The translations under genes were made by a program, and so were the position numbers. Below, in pieces: positions 1 through 12,504 of a stretch of DNA of 64,000 nucleotides. How positions within the stretch are numbered: the first letter of the stretch is position 1; every line of letters begins with the position of its first letter. The DNA is from Nepenthes gracilis (lineage: Eukaryota > Streptophyta > Magnoliopsida > Caryophyllales > Nepenthaceae): assembly GCA_033239525.1 (NCBI GenBank), contig BSYO01000023.1, positions 13,346,158 through 13,410,157 on the forward strand, in the 5' to 3' direction. Under the pieces are notes generated by a model. It ran no database searches. It was not told the DNA's origin and saw only the letters and a program-made list of their open reading frames with translations.

Positions 1-3000
1 TTAAAAGATTTTTTCTAATTTTTTTATTTTAAAATAATAATTTGATTTTTATCAATTACATGCCAAACTTTTGAATCTTTGTTTATAGTCAAGGCAAATT
101 ATATTAATTTTTCAAATTATATTTTTAATATTTAACATTTAATATTTTTTTCTAAATTTCCTAATTTTTTAATTTAAATAATTTTATAAAAATTTTAATA
201 TCATAAGTTTGTGATGAAATAAAAAAATAAACAAATTAAAATTCAATCTATAGTTCATAAAATTCAGAATATAATATATTAAAAAATAAAAAAATTAAAA
301 AGATTGGATTTTTTCGATAATTAACTCTAAAATTTATAAAGATACATACAAGGATTTAAAAGCTGTAGAAGATGCATTGAGATTTCAGACACGGATTTTT
401 TTTTTTTTTTTTTTGAGGAAAATGCTGCAAGTTAACTATTCTAAAACAAATGAATTTCCTAAATTTTTGTTAAATTAGTTTAGAATTGTTTAAATGCTAC
501 TCAAAATTATTTTGATAAAATATTATAAATAAGAAAAATATTGGATATACATTGTCCCAAATTAATTAATTTTTTTTAAAAAAATTGTTATAGCTAATAT
601 TTCATTAGTTTGAGAGATCTAAATACCAAGAATTATATAATAATATTAAATTAAATTAATAAATTATTAAGATAAATTGTAAATTTTGATTAGAAATTAA
701 GTATCAGATTATAATAAAAAAAGTATGAGTGGCACCTGATAAACACAAAAGAAAGCATTAACGTGTTTGTGATAGAATTGTCACACTTGATATACATATG
801 AAAAGCATTCGTGCACATTGGTGCCAGGATAATAGTGCCTGATACACTCATGCACAGGCTTAAATTAACTTTCATGTTTGATCTGCGCATAACTTACTGT
901 AAATGACTTTTAGTCTTTCTCAGCTCATTTTTTTGAGTGTTTAAAGAGATAAAAGAGAATGAGAAAAAAATATTTTTTTAAGAAAAGAAAGGGATTTTAA
1001 AACATATACCTTAAGGATTATTTGAATTTAAGTCAAGGTAAATAAATAGATTTAAAATTTATTTTTCCGCCGATAAGCCTATTTATTTATTTTTTGCTAA
1101 AATTATTAAAGTTTTTTTTATTATGTCTTGCCTAAAATTTGAGATTTTATATTTCTTAATTATATATAACTATTTATCCATGTCCTCTAATATTTGGCTT
1201 GTATGACTATTCTTCTTTTGTAAATTTTTTTTAGATATTAAAATATACTGTCCATATCTATAAAAATATGTTGAAAATTATTAATTAATATTAAAATTTT
1301 AAAATTTTAAGAATATGAATTTAAGTCAAGGTCAATAAATAGATTTAAAATTTATTTTTTTATTTTTTGCAATTATTAAGTTTTTTTATTATGTTTTGCC
1401 CAAATTTATGAAAAATATTTTATTTTTAATTTTTTTTAAAAATATATTATTTTATAGAAAATTTTTAAATTTTATTCAAATTAAACCATCGTAAGATATC
1501 AACAAAAAGTAAATTTATTAATATAATATCGTATAAAATCCACTCATGGATGATAAAATAATAATAGATATAGCCCAATTAATAGAGTATTTTATAAATG
1601 ATCCATCTGTAGGTTTGCATAGTGAAGTATTGCCCTAACTTATGGGATTAAAACATAAACTAAACTCAAAGGATTACACTTTATTGGAAAATGTATCTCG
1701 GCCTTTGATTTTTTTATTTAACTATTCGACATTTTTCATTTACTCATGCTTTTTTTTTATCTCGTATTTATTATATCCATATTTATTATCTTGTCATTCA
1801 TTTGCTTATTGAGTATTTATCTTAATTTTAATTATCTTATCTTTCTGATTAATAATTTTAGTCTTTGCCCCAATTTGGACTCTTGGTCTTGTGTGGCGGA
1901 TTGTGGCTTTCAAATTTAACTATGTATCTTATTTATTATGGTTGTAAGAAAATTAATTTAAAATTTTGGTTAATATCACAAGCATGCATAAATGTTATTG
2001 CATGACTAGTGGCCAATACATTATTTTAATTTATATATTGTAGTTAATTATGGCATGTTATGAGTAATATATGTTTGATAAGTAGGTACAATTTTAAAAG
2101 TTAGATTGAGGTAAATTTGACTGATTTCTAGAATAAATTATATGCTATATGTGAATGATTCACTAATACAGTTTTATAGAACATTTCGATTATCAGTGTG
2201 TATATAGCATTTATTATGAAGTTTGAACTGAAATAGTAATGAGTTTCACTCTATAATAAACTATAAGTTAGTCCCTTAAAGCTTATCATCTTCATTATAA
2301 AAACCTATTTGCCACAAAATAATCTAACCTTACAAGAAATTTTCAAATTCAGATTCCTTTTGCTACAATCAAATAAAAAACTAGATGTGATCCATGTTTT
2401 ATGAGCCTTACTTATATATTTTAATGCATCACCTATATATGTTGTGAAATACAATGTCTTAAATCAATGATCAAGTATCAACGCTATCGTATAAAATAAA
2501 CTCATGCCATGATCTCATGATGTTCAAGAGGCCTTCAATAAAATGAAGGACCTTAATCCAATTCAATGGGATTTTTCACTCATATTTGTTTCCACCAATT
2601 ACATTTTATAAAATATTTTGACCCTTAATTTTAGAATATCCTTTTTTCATAGAATTTTTAAAGTTTAACATGTAATCAATAATTTGAAAGGGTCCCCCTG
2701 ATCCATTAAGTCTTTCTTTCTCACATAGGACTTTCTGAGTGAGTTTGTACCTATTATAATTTTTCAACAAACTAAAAATTTAATAATTACTTAATAGTAA
2801 TCTGATACACTAAGGATTGTCTATATAAATTATTTAACATTGGAATGATTATGTTAAGCCTTTGTAGCTCCTAATGAGTTGTGAAAATGGCCATGTGAAT
2901 TGCATATTTTTCTTACTCTTACTCAACATATTGTAAAGATTTTTTTTTCTCTTTTTGGAAATGGGTGTGGCTTAGATCTTGATGTATCAATTTATAACTG

Positions 3001-3068
3001 TTAATACCTTGAAGTAAGTGTCTACTGCTCCATTTGAAGAAGAAGAAAACAATGGCAAAGGGAAGAAA
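1..3068. other. AT-rich intergenic DNA
   Basis: No exon-like coding stretch, tRNA or recognised RNA. It holds the direct repeat pair at 1.02-1.41 kb and poly-T runs; otherwise nothing I can name. Confidence 0.7.
1018..1415. repeat. Pair of direct repeats in AT-rich DNA
   Basis: TGAATTTAAGTCAAGGT...AAATAGATTTAAAATTTATTTTT occurs at about 1021-1145 and again at about 1316-1412, including the trailing TTTTTTTATTATGT..TGCC part. The copies are about 295 bases apart. Confidence 0.75.
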
Positions 3069-3880
3069 TGTGGTGGGTTTCTGTTACCGTGGTTTTGCTC
3101 ATAATCTTGAGAGTTAATTTCCATAATAATTATTTTTATTTTTATTTTTTGAATTCAAAAGGAGATAATATGATTACATATAATAGCAAAAATAATAATT
3201 ATAATAATAAAACACAATATTTTTGGTAAAAATCTCCTAAGAATTAAGGAAAAAATAATATGACTATAAGTAAATTATATCCACAATTAAGTTAATCTAC
3301 TTATGAAAAAAATTTAATAATATAATAATACAATATCATGCAATAATATATCCAAGTAATAGAAAATATATATGCAAATGATAAGGCAATAGCCAATAAA
3401 ATATTCTTATTAATAATAAAAATAACATGCTCAATATTGATAGAGAATAAAACGTGATTCAAAGCACGAGTGACTATATCTTCTTATTTTTTTCTTTCTA
3501 TTTTTATCATCTTTCTCTCTCTATTTTAGCACTTAAAGTAGACTTAAAAATTTTACATTACATAACCCAAAAATTATGTGGGAACTTTTATATCAAAGTT
3601 GGCATATGAGCGTGTCTTAAGTACAACCCTTTTAGATAAATCATACACGCGCACCCTTCAAGCGTGAATCTCACTAGAATTGGCGAACGGGACCCAACAA
3701 GTGTGTTCATTTTGTACCAAATGCATACAAACACCCAGCATACATCTATCAAGTGCAATTGCTTTCACTTGAATATACTTCGCACAAATTTTACGCTAAA
3801 TTTCTTACAATCAACCAACAAATTAAAAAATATAGATATGCATAAGAGACATATCTTAGCATTGAAGTGCTTTAATTTAA
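3069..3880 (-). repeat. Left (3') LTR of the copia element
   Basis: Aligns by eye with the right LTR from its start (GTTACC then GTTAATTTCC) to its end. Both ends have decayed, so the boundaries are approximate. Contains Thr/Cys-type short ORFs with no meaning. Confidence 0.6.
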
Positions 3881-5013
3881 AATGAAATGTTGAGTTCTTA
3901 CAAAAATGAATAAAGCTTTGGCTGTCACAAAATAATGAATTCCGATTTTACAGGAAATTCAGTACCTTGATAAAATTTTTCATTCACAATATTTTCTTAT
4001 TAGCTTCTATCATAGCAGTGAGTTCAACTTTACTGGTAAAAAGAGTAACTCATTTTTATAACATTGATTGCTAAAATATAGCTCATTCTATAAATATAAC
4101 CAATTCACTTGAAATGAATGTCCAAGAGTTAATATTACCTACCATATCAGTATCAAATAACTTGACCACAAGTGGCTAACCATTGTCAATGAACAAAAAC
4201 ATTTTGAAAGTACACTGAAAACATCTTAGTATCCATTTTACTGTTGACTAATATTCCTTTTTTAGAATTGGAAAAGAATCAATCAATTGTTCCGGCCACA
4301 TGACCTATGTTTAACCTTATACATACCATTGCATATATTAAACTCTGAACAAGCAAAAATAATGAGTATATCTCATACCACCTTCTTATCATCCCTAGAA
4401 GTATTTTGACTAGTACTAACTTTGAAGTGATTAGTAAGTAGAGTACTCACCAATTATGTAGCCTTTTTGGAACACCTAAGGCCTTTTTGCATTCTGATTG
4501 TGAAAAATTCATATATAAAGAATTTAATTTGCTAACCTTATCTTTTGTCACAAAGGACTTTCCAAATTACTTCTTTAACTTACCAATTTATAAAACATTC
4601 TACCCCATAATAAGCATATCATGCTTATAGAGTAAGAAGATTACAAAATCCACTTCCAAAAATCTTTAGATGAAGACGTAATGTTTGGAAATAATCTTCC
4701 AGCTGTCTTGATCCATTATATCTGATTTAAACTTCTTATACTATTGTATAAGGGCTTCTTTAACCTATAGTGACCTTGCTTCAAGCGATATATTAGATAC
4801 TCCTTTCCCTTAACTTGCTTTGGCTATTCCAAATAAACTCCTCCTTAAGATTATTGTGGAGAAAAATCGTTCACACATCTAATTGTTCAACTTTTAGGTC
4901 AACAATCATGGCTAATTTTAAAGTAACTTGAATGAAAGGTATTTTCACAATAGGAGCAAAAATCTCATCAAAATCGATACTCTTCTGATGTCCGAACTCC
5001 TTTACAACTAATC

Positions 5014-5265
5014 TTACATTGTACCTTGGTTGATGATCATTCGCTTCAAATTTAAAGCAAAAAACCCATTTGTTCTTTGATACTTAGTGAGTTTAAAAGT
5101 ATAATTTTCATACAGAGACTTCATCGCATCATGCATGGAATCCATCAATGTCTTATGATCATCCTCTATAATTTTATCAAAACATTCAAGCCGTCTACCA
5201 TCAATAAGTAGTGTATACTCAATGGTCGATAGCGTGAGGAGGGACATTGATCTCTCATAGATCAT
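5014..5265 (-). pseudogene. Copia pol fragment: start of reverse transcriptase
   Basis: Minus-strand residues include IEDDHKTLMDSMHDAMKSLYENYTF. This is the conserved entry to copia RT, where the element polyprotein normally reads D-E-x-W/K...M-x-x-E-M/L-x-S-L. The preceding integrase tail and following palm motifs are interrupted by stops. Confidence 0.7.
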
Positions 5266-6453
5266 CGAAGTGGGACGATCGGTGTAGACCTGAGAACTTC
5301 ATGATGACCATCATCATTGGTATCATCATTAACATTAACATCATCCACCTCCTCAAAAGTGAAAATCTCATGGTTTCCATCACCTTCACAATCATCTCAG
5401 GCAGCATCTTGAACTTGAATTGATATTGATGTCAATGGCAAAAGATCTGAATCATAAAGGCAATTGTTAACGCCGTTGAAGATTACATTCTCCACTTTAC
5501 TAATACCCTCAATAATCTTATTTTTAACGAACAATGCATCTTTAAACCTCACAAGTTTTTTTTCTATTGAATCATAAAATCAATAGCCAAATTCATCTTC
5601 TCACTAACCGAAAAAGATGGATTGTTGCATCTTTACATCAATCTTAAATTTTTCGGCCCTTTGGAATATGGACAAAAACTTGTACTTAAATATGCACACG
5701 TAATGGTAAGAGGCCTCCTTTTCAAACAATACCTTTTAGGCATATCACTATTTAATGGCTTATTAGGTAAAAGGTTGATTACATGAGTCACAACATTTAA
5801 GAATTTTTTCAAAATGAGTAAAGAGTTTTACTTCTAAAAGTACACAACAAACTTTCTTAATCAATATTTAATTCATTCTCTCGATCACACCATTAAATTA
5901 TGGAGTATTCGATGGAGTCTTTTAATCTCATATCTTGTGCGACTAACAATGTGTGACAAATACCCTAATGTACTTTCCTTTATTATTACTATAGATGCCC
6001 TTTAGCCTTTTTTCATTTGCCTTTTAATTAAGGCATGAAATTACTTGAATAAATCAACGGCTTATTGCATTGCCTTTAAGGGATATACCAATAATTTGCT
6101 CGAATAATCATTAATAAATGCTGTAAACTAATATGTTCTACTGAGTGTCTTTATTTTGAAAGGATAACATATATTGATATATACGAGCTCAAAAACATTC
6201 ACCTTTATTGTAGATAAGTTTTTATGGAATAAAACTCTACGTAACTTCTCAACTATACAATGAGGATACATCTTCAACTTTGCCTCCTTTACATCTAGAA
6301 GAAAGTTTTTTCTTTCGCTAAATAATTGATCCCTTTCTTACTTATATGGCTAAAATGCTCATGCCAAAAATCAAAAAACTTGTCACTATTGGCTACCAGT
6401 ATGTCTCCATTTGAGATTGTAGTTACAACACGTACAAGTTATAAAACTTCTTT

Positions 6454-6642
6454 TCACGTGCCAACACTAATGAGTTTCCATGAGCACCCATCGAATATAT
6501 TGCAAAACCTTTCTTCAACAAGCTTACCAATCAAAATAAGATTCAATTGGATATTTAATACATATCGTACATCCCTCAAAACTAATTTTGTCATGTTATC
6601 AATAATCAAACACACATCACCATAACATACAATCTGAAACAT
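6454..6642 (-). pseudogene. Copia pol fragment: protease to GAG-pre-integrase region
   Basis: The minus strand encodes a 62-residue open stretch with GDVCLIIDN and LNLILIGKLVEE, matching the segment between protease and GAG-pre-integrase in Tnt1-like polyproteins. Stops on both sides show it is a remnant of the 3.07-8.42 kb element. Confidence 0.65.
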
Positions 6643-7642
6643 CCGCTATTATCCATTTTCAATACTCTAAAATCAACGAAAGTGTGAGATATGATGAATT
6701 CTCTTCTAGACGCCACATGGAGTATACACCACTATCAATCACTGAGCTTATCTTATGATCAACCACATTGATTGTATCATTTCCACACAACAAGAAGATC
6801 GAACTTGGTAACAATCAAAACTCTCTCATCATCTCGGGACTTCTCGATTTTTCTTTCACAACCATTTTTGTTCTTACATTTTTATTTATAATAATACTTC
6901 TTGATATGATATTTCTTTCTATAATGGTGGTATTCAGGATTTTAATACATCGATCTTGATTTATTTTAGCTATGCTCACCTGATTTGGGACCTCTCTCCT
7001 TGCTTCCTTATTGTGACTTCAGTACTAGCATTTTGGAATATGAGGAAAAGAAGCCTTGTGACCTTTACTTCATCTTCTCTGATAACCGCATTTTTAGTTA
7101 TCTCCAAGGTTATTATGTCGTTACGAACGAATAGCCTCCCACGAATCTGATAGTGTAGTCAATAACCATATGTCCAACAGGTTATCATCAAATTTAATAT
7201 CCATACCACTCAATTAATCAATACTATTTTGAAACTTAGAGAGATGATCAGCTATGAAATTGTTTTCTCGGTACTTTATTAGAATTAATTTTATCAAGGA
7301 TATAATTTGTTGCTAAATGCGTTCAAAGTATAAGGTGTTTTGAGCTTCTCCCGTAATACTCTTATGTGTTTTTCATTGAGGATTAATTATAAACTTTATC
7401 GTTAATAAATTACTAAATGTACCTATAAACTTACTCATATTTAAAATCTCAATCTTCATTAGATTTTAATTCTGGTTTTTGTGTAGAAAATACTAAAAGA
7501 TATATTATTTCAATGTATAATAGATCTTTCTTTACACTCTTTCATATGTTAAAATTCATATCGTTCAAATAAATTATTTTATCATTACTCCCCAAAAATC
7601 CCAATAAATTTCATACAATAAGACAAATTCTCTGATATCACT

Positions 7643-8424
7643 TGTTAGATTTTGGTTACCAAAGCTTTATTTATAAAATTGAGAACTAATTTCTAAAATG
7701 AATATTTTTGAATTATTTTGCAAAATCCATGAATGTGCAATATAATAATACAAAATAGTAAAAAAAAACTAATCACAACAGTAAGACAATATTTTACATA
7801 AAAATCCCTTAAGAACGAGAGAAAAATTATAAAATTATATGCCCAAAAATAATTACTATAAAATGCGTCTAGTTATATATTCCTCTAACAAAGGATAAAA
7901 TATCTTATAATGATAAATCCGAGTAATGAAAAATACAATATCAAATAAAAGAAAATTACTGGTAAAATATTTTTTTCAATAACAAGAAAGCATATCTAAG
8001 ATTGATAAAACATGGAACACAACTCGATAACCAAACGGTTAAGTAAATATTCTCCTTCCTTCTTTCTCTCTCTTCCTCCTCTTCCACATTACTTAGCCCT
8101 AAAATCGCGTAGGAGTTTTTATATCAAAGTCTATGCATAAGCGCCTTTCAGGCAAGTGTTACACACGACTTATCTAAATAAACTACATACGTGTGCTCTT
8201 CATGCACGGGTCTCATTAGAACTGGAATCAAACTTGCATTAGGTGCGCTCATACTACTTAAATGCGCACAGGCACCCCTCTTGTGCTTCCGAGGCACATT
8301 TGATTTCGATTGAATACATCTCGCATGAACCTCATGCAAAACTCGACGCAGCCAACCAACCAATCAAAGAGTATGAATATGTTCAAGGAGCATGTCACTT
8401 ATAAAAGAGTGGCTCATCCTAATA
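7643..8424 (-). repeat. Right (5') LTR of the copia element
   Basis: Begins TGTTAG immediately after the primer-binding-site complement. The end is placed at about 8424 by comparison with the intact solo LTR at 46431-47222, which ends CCCAACA; here it reads CCTAATA. Length about 780 bases, like the 792 of the solo copy. Confidence 0.65.
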
Positions 8425-9316
8425 ATATGAATATCTGAGTCCATAAGGAGGTGCTTCATAAATCGAAACTTAATTGCAACAGTATAATTATTTAATATAG
8501 TAGTCACGGGTTCAAACAGTTAAAACATTTTCTTAAATAACTATGGTAAGACTGTGTATAATAAATTTAAAAATAATCTAACCCTTTTACGATCGAACTC
8601 TGTACATAATAGAAGTTTCATACGTTTTATCCGTCATAAACCCTTTTTTTTTTTAGTGAAGTATGAATCGGAGTGGGAAGTAGAAAATTGGGAGTGTATG
8701 TTTGTTGCTGAGGACAACACCAATTGAGAATGTGAAGATGTTCTCTTCTATCCATTCCTGCTTTCCGTCTGCCACTCCCTTTCACACACACTAAACATTA
8801 GCAAGTGGTTAGTCTATCCAAATTCTAGCAAATTACTGCTGGGGGAGATCATCATCAAAGAGGCTGTCAACACAGCAGCACATTATAATATGTGGGTTAA
8901 AATGAAGGGCAAAGATCTAAGACTTCTAATAGATGTTGCAGAACCGAGGAAGGAATTATATCGCCAGAATCTTAATTTTCAGTTTCAGACCTCATTGAAT
9001 TTCGATATTTTACCACCCAAATATAGGCGTGGAAGCTTCGTCATCACAAGCTAATGGGTCCATAATCCAATACATATATAAGCGCTGCAACTCTTCTTAT
9101 TTCATCATTGTGGGGCACTTTATCAACACAAATCACACATGATTCCTCACAATTAGCAGCTGCAATGCTAAGAACAAGATAAAACTTCAATTACATTCAA
9201 CAGAAATGTCATTAAAAAGTGCCACAAAGTTCAATCCTCCCAACGTCCCATGTCATCAATCTAAGCCATGTCTACTGAGGGAAGATCGACGTCACCTTGA
9301 GTTCCTGCTTCTTGAT
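8425..9316. other. Intergenic DNA downstream of the HD-Zip I gene
   Basis: Lies between the copia LTR and the HD-Zip I stop codon. The part nearest the gene (about 9050-9316) is probably 3' UTR on the minus strand. No other gene seen. Confidence 0.55.
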
Positions 9317-10076
9317 TCAAGACCAGAATTCCCACCATTGATTACTACTGGAGGACTGGTCGAACAGACCATCAGAATGGACCTCGAGCCAATCTTCATC
9401 TGACGTCAATGAACTGCAAGCAGGTTCCACCACTGTCAGAAGATCAGTTTCTTCTTCTATCCCAAACAAATTCGTGCTCTTACCGCAACCATCATCAGAT
9501 AAGAAAGCCGATCCATACTCCGATCTCTCAGGCAACAACCGACGATTCGATTCCCCTTCACGCCTGTCATCATCATCGTTCTCTAGTGGGGGATCGATGC
9601 TGCTTCCAGCTGCTGCTGATGGCGCCAGATTATACAACTTCTGCAACTGCAGAAGATGACGCCTGTTGGTAAATATCTTCTCTACTGATTGCTAATATAT
9701 GAGCATTCAATGAGCTAGATTTTACCTGTATGGCTAATGACTGCTTTTCTTTCTTCAGATTCTCAAAGCGCGAAGCGAGAGCGTTGTAATTTGCTTTTAA
9801 TACGTCGTAATCGCGCTCGAGCTGCTTCGATTTCCATCGAGCTCTCTTGTTCTGAAACCAGATTGCAACCTGGCGCGGCTGTAAACCGAGCTCCCTCGAG
9901 AGCTGCAGCTTCCTTCGAGGCTCGAGCTTCGTCTCATTCTGAAAGATGGATTCGAGCGATCTGATCTGTTCATCAGTGAACCTCCTTTTGTTCTTCAGCT
10001 TCTTCTTCGAGCTTGAAACCGAGACAGAAGCGTCTGATGCAGCTGCTGATGGGGAGTATTCCCCTTCATCTAACAT
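9317..10076 (-). CDS. ATHB-7/ATHB-12-like: HD-Zip class I homeodomain-leucine zipper transcription factor (ATHB-7/ATHB-12-like), two exons
   Basis: Exons are 10076-9726 and 9646-9317 (minus), joined CAG|GTAAA to CTGCAG|TTG, giving 226 aa. Seen: a homeodomain at about residues 30-84 with recognition helix [10 protein letters not shown] (73-82). A leucine zipper follows directly, with Leu at 86, 93, 100, 107, 114 and 121; the intron splits the zipper. The C-terminal half is Asp/Glu/Ser-rich and ends in WWEFWS. Known: HD-Zip I proteins bind pseudo-palindromic CAATNATTG sites as dimers in the nucleus. The start context (EGEYSPS) and the Trp-rich C-terminus fit the ATHB-7/ATHB-12 clade, whose members respond to ABA and drought. 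I chose the Met at 10076 because it matches the family N-terminus. The frame stays open 72 codons upstream to an ATG at 10292, but that extension has no family resemblance and a TATA-like box lies inside it. An alternative acceptor at about 9660 leads to a stop. Family certain; exact ortholog not. Confidence 0.93.
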
Positions 10077-10203
10077 CCTGTTTAGATTGAACCCACAACT
10101 CCTTATCCTCTGTGGATTCAATAATGGTTTCCCTGAGAAGATTGCTTTGAATTTTGGCGTCCCTGTTTGAGCTTGGCTTCTTTGTTTTGAGGTGCCCCTT
10201 ATC

Positions 10204-10212
10204 GTTTTTATA
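10204..10212 (-). promoter_or_regulatory. Candidate TATA box of the HD-Zip I gene
   Basis: On the minus strand the sequence reads TATAAAAAC about 130 bases upstream of the chosen ATG (10076). That would place transcription start near 10175 and give a 5' UTR of about 100 bases. A second TATAAG lies near 10530. The position is an inference from motif and spacing. Confidence 0.35.
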
Positions 10213-10589
10213 CGCAGACTCCAATGGGGTCTCATAACGTGTCGTGCTTTTCTTCTGCCATATATGGAAGTTTCATCTATCTTCCTATTCATATATCAAT
10301 AATTTGATCGATAAAAATCACATAAAAAGGGTATTTAAAGGTAATCTTATAACATTTTTCTTATCTCACTGCCTGGTAAGATTTGTCATTTCTCTTTCAC
10401 CTTCACCTCTTTCTTCTTCTACTTTCAGTAACTTATCTGCGCCCGTCGATGTTGATTGCAGCGTGAAGGCAGATTCCTCCGCCTGTTTGCTTTATGCAAG
10501 CTAGCTTGCTTATAAGTAAGCTAACTTATATGCAAGCTAGCTAACTTGCATTGGATTAAGGTGGTTTTATCTCATAATCTAGACGCTTA

Positions 10590-10745
10590 TTTATTTAATT
10601 TTAATTATCTATTTTTAAATAAATAATTATAATTTAATATTAATATTTAAAATATTTTAATTTTTTAAAATTAATTAAATCATAACTATTTATTTAAAAT
10701 AGACCATCAATATATAAAAAATTAACCTCTCCATCTTTATAAAAG
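10590..10745. mobile_element. AT-rich palindromic MITE-like repeat, copy 1
   Basis: Left arm TATTTTTAAATAAATAATTA pairs with right arm TAACTATTTATTTAAAATAG. The outer motif CTCCATCTTTATAAAAGG resembles ends of other copies. About 500 bases upstream of the HD-Zip I start codon. Confidence 0.5.
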
Positions 10746-11574
10746 GTACATTTTTAAAATTACTAGCTTATATATATATATTATAACTGGTATTTTTTCA
10801 TCAGATAGGTTTAAATTTTTATTTTATTGAGACTTGTCACATAGAATGATAGAAAAATGCAAATCAAATTTAAGAAATGTAGAATGAATTGATCGGGTGA
10901 TGGGTTTGAATTGGAATATAATTCCAATTATATATTATAATGTAATATAATTTTATTTTTTTTATTTTTATTTGTTTTACATAATAAATATTCTGATTTT
11001 AGAATAGCCCGTGCTTATTTAGTTATTTTGCATTTAGAAAGTACTAGAAATTTTAATTGTTTTATTAATTTAAAAATTGGAATATTTATATACTCATGTG
11101 ATAGTTGACTATATTTGTTTTTTTATAAGAGAAATTTTATTTAGTAGATTATAATTTTAATTATTATTAGTAAATTATATTTCAAATTAATTAACTAGCA
11201 ACTATACTAATATTGCTAAATTTTAGTTTCTCTTCAAGAGGAAAAAATAACGATGCATAGATAAAATTATTATTTAAATTTAAATTATTTATTATAATAA
11301 TTAAGTTCAATCATTATTTTATGATACTTTACCATCTCAAAATTTCTGTGGGCAAATTAACTAACAGTAAATTATTTCATGATACCAAGCTTACGTTATC
11401 ATCTTACATTATTTTCCTATTTTTGTTTTTTTTCAAAATTTTTGAGATTTTAGAGAAAATAGGAAAAAATATTTTTATATTTTATTTTTTTTAGTTTTTT
11501 AATTTATTCTAAAATTTTATTTTTCTTAAATTTTATAATTTTTTTAACACTATGCTGGAACGAATATCTGACTT

Positions 11575-12180
11575 GACACGTGACCAGTATATTATAAAAT
11601 TATATATATAGATTTGAATTGATATTGAAATAAAGTTTGATAATAATTATTTTAAAAAAATGGACAAAACCCAGTAATAAATTTGAATTTTGATTTTTTT
11701 TTTGAGGGATTATAAGAGCAGAAATTTTTAAATTATTTATTTTTTTCTGAAAGTTTTAATAATACCAAAATTTAAAAAAAAATGTTAAAAATTAAAGGAA
11801 ACTTGTTAAATTACAAAGTTCTTCCCAACGAGCCACGCTTAAGCCGACATTTTTGAAAGAGCTCCACTACTTAAAAAATTAAATATATATATATTTATTT
11901 ATGTTTATATTTTAATTATTTATTTTTAAATAAATTTATAGTTTAATTAATTTTTTAGAAAATTAAAAAATTAATTAAATTTAATTCTTTTATAATAATA
12001 AATTATAATTTTTATCGCCCATCATTGCCAATGGTTACTTGCCACGTGTCCAGGAACAGTACACTGCCATCGCCTTAACGCTGTTGTTTTCTTCTTAAGT
12101 TTTCATACGCTACAAAAAATGACGTGGCGTGATCCCCACTGCCGTGCCTTACAACGATTGGTTGAACAAATGACACGTGA
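11575..12180. promoter_or_regulatory. Cluster of ACGT-core (ABRE/G-box-like) sites upstream of the HD-Zip I gene
   Basis: Seen: GACACGTGA at 11575-11583, CACGTGTC at 12043-12050, GACGTGGC at 12121-12128 and GACACGTGA again at 12172-12180. The gene is on the minus strand, so these sites lie about 1.5-2.1 kb upstream of its ATG. Known: ACGTGTC/ACGTGGC cores are ABA-response elements bound by bZIP factors, and ATHB-7/ATHB-12-type genes are ABA-induced. That these sites act on this gene is an inference. They sit in a less AT-rich island flanked by AT-rich palindromic repeats. Confidence 0.4.
11879..12012. mobile_element. AT-rich palindromic MITE-like repeat, copy 2
   Basis: Contains TTAATTATTTATTTTTAAAT and the reverse-oriented AAATTAATTAAAT stretch around a short centre near 11955. 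It shares its core with copies at 10.6 and 12.5 kb. Confidence 0.45.
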
Positions 12181-12504
12181 AAGGCCGTACGTATTTGTCG
12201 GAGAAGTGTGTGAGCACGGCACTGACAATATAGACTTTGTTGATTTATATACTTTAAAAGAGGATTCGATTCAATTAATATTATATTTTTAATATATTTT
12301 TTTAAAAATTAGCTTTATTTCTAAAATAATATAATATAATTATTTAATTAATATTAAAATAATTATTATTTAAAAAAAAAGTTAAATCCATCATTTTCTG
12401 ATGGTGCAGGCTCCATAGTAAAAGTACAGGTGTCTCGTTTTAACTCCCTGCTTGTCAAACCTTCTCTATGCAGCGTCGAGATGGAGGGATAAAGAATATT
12501 GTTT

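Larger units (their letters stand above)
3069..8424 (-). mobile_element. Decayed Ty1/copia LTR retrotransposon (Tork/Tnt1-like)
   Basis: Two diverged LTRs (about 3069-3880 and 7643-8424) flank about 3.8 kb of broken gag-pol on the minus strand. The right LTR begins TGTTAG and is preceded on the plus strand by CTCTGATATCACT (7630-7642), the complement of an initiator tRNA-Met primer-binding site with about two mismatches. LTR kinship is seen in shared blocks such as GGAGTTTTTATATCAAAG (right) and GGGAACTTTTATATCAAAG (left), and in the long run near 3650-3690 and 8190-8230. Internal minus-strand fragments match copia protease/GAG-pre-integrase and RT segments but carry many stops. No clear target-site duplication survives. 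The same LTR family gives the solo LTR at 46431. Confidence 0.8.

Noticed and set aside
9630..9725. Unspliced continuation of HD-Zip I exon 1 (ending SSSAVAEVV)
   Set aside because: Reading through the intron breaks the leucine zipper and gives no C-terminus; the spliced form restores heptad Leu121 and the WWEFWS end.
9409..9964. Plus-strand ORFs overlapping the HD-Zip I exons
   Set aside because: They are antisense shadows of the real exons, which carry the homeodomain and zipper on the minus strand.
10496..10552. GCTAGCTTGC/GCAAGCTAGC palindromic cluster
   Set aside because: Short local repeats near the HD-Zip I promoter; too short and irregular to call an element or operator.
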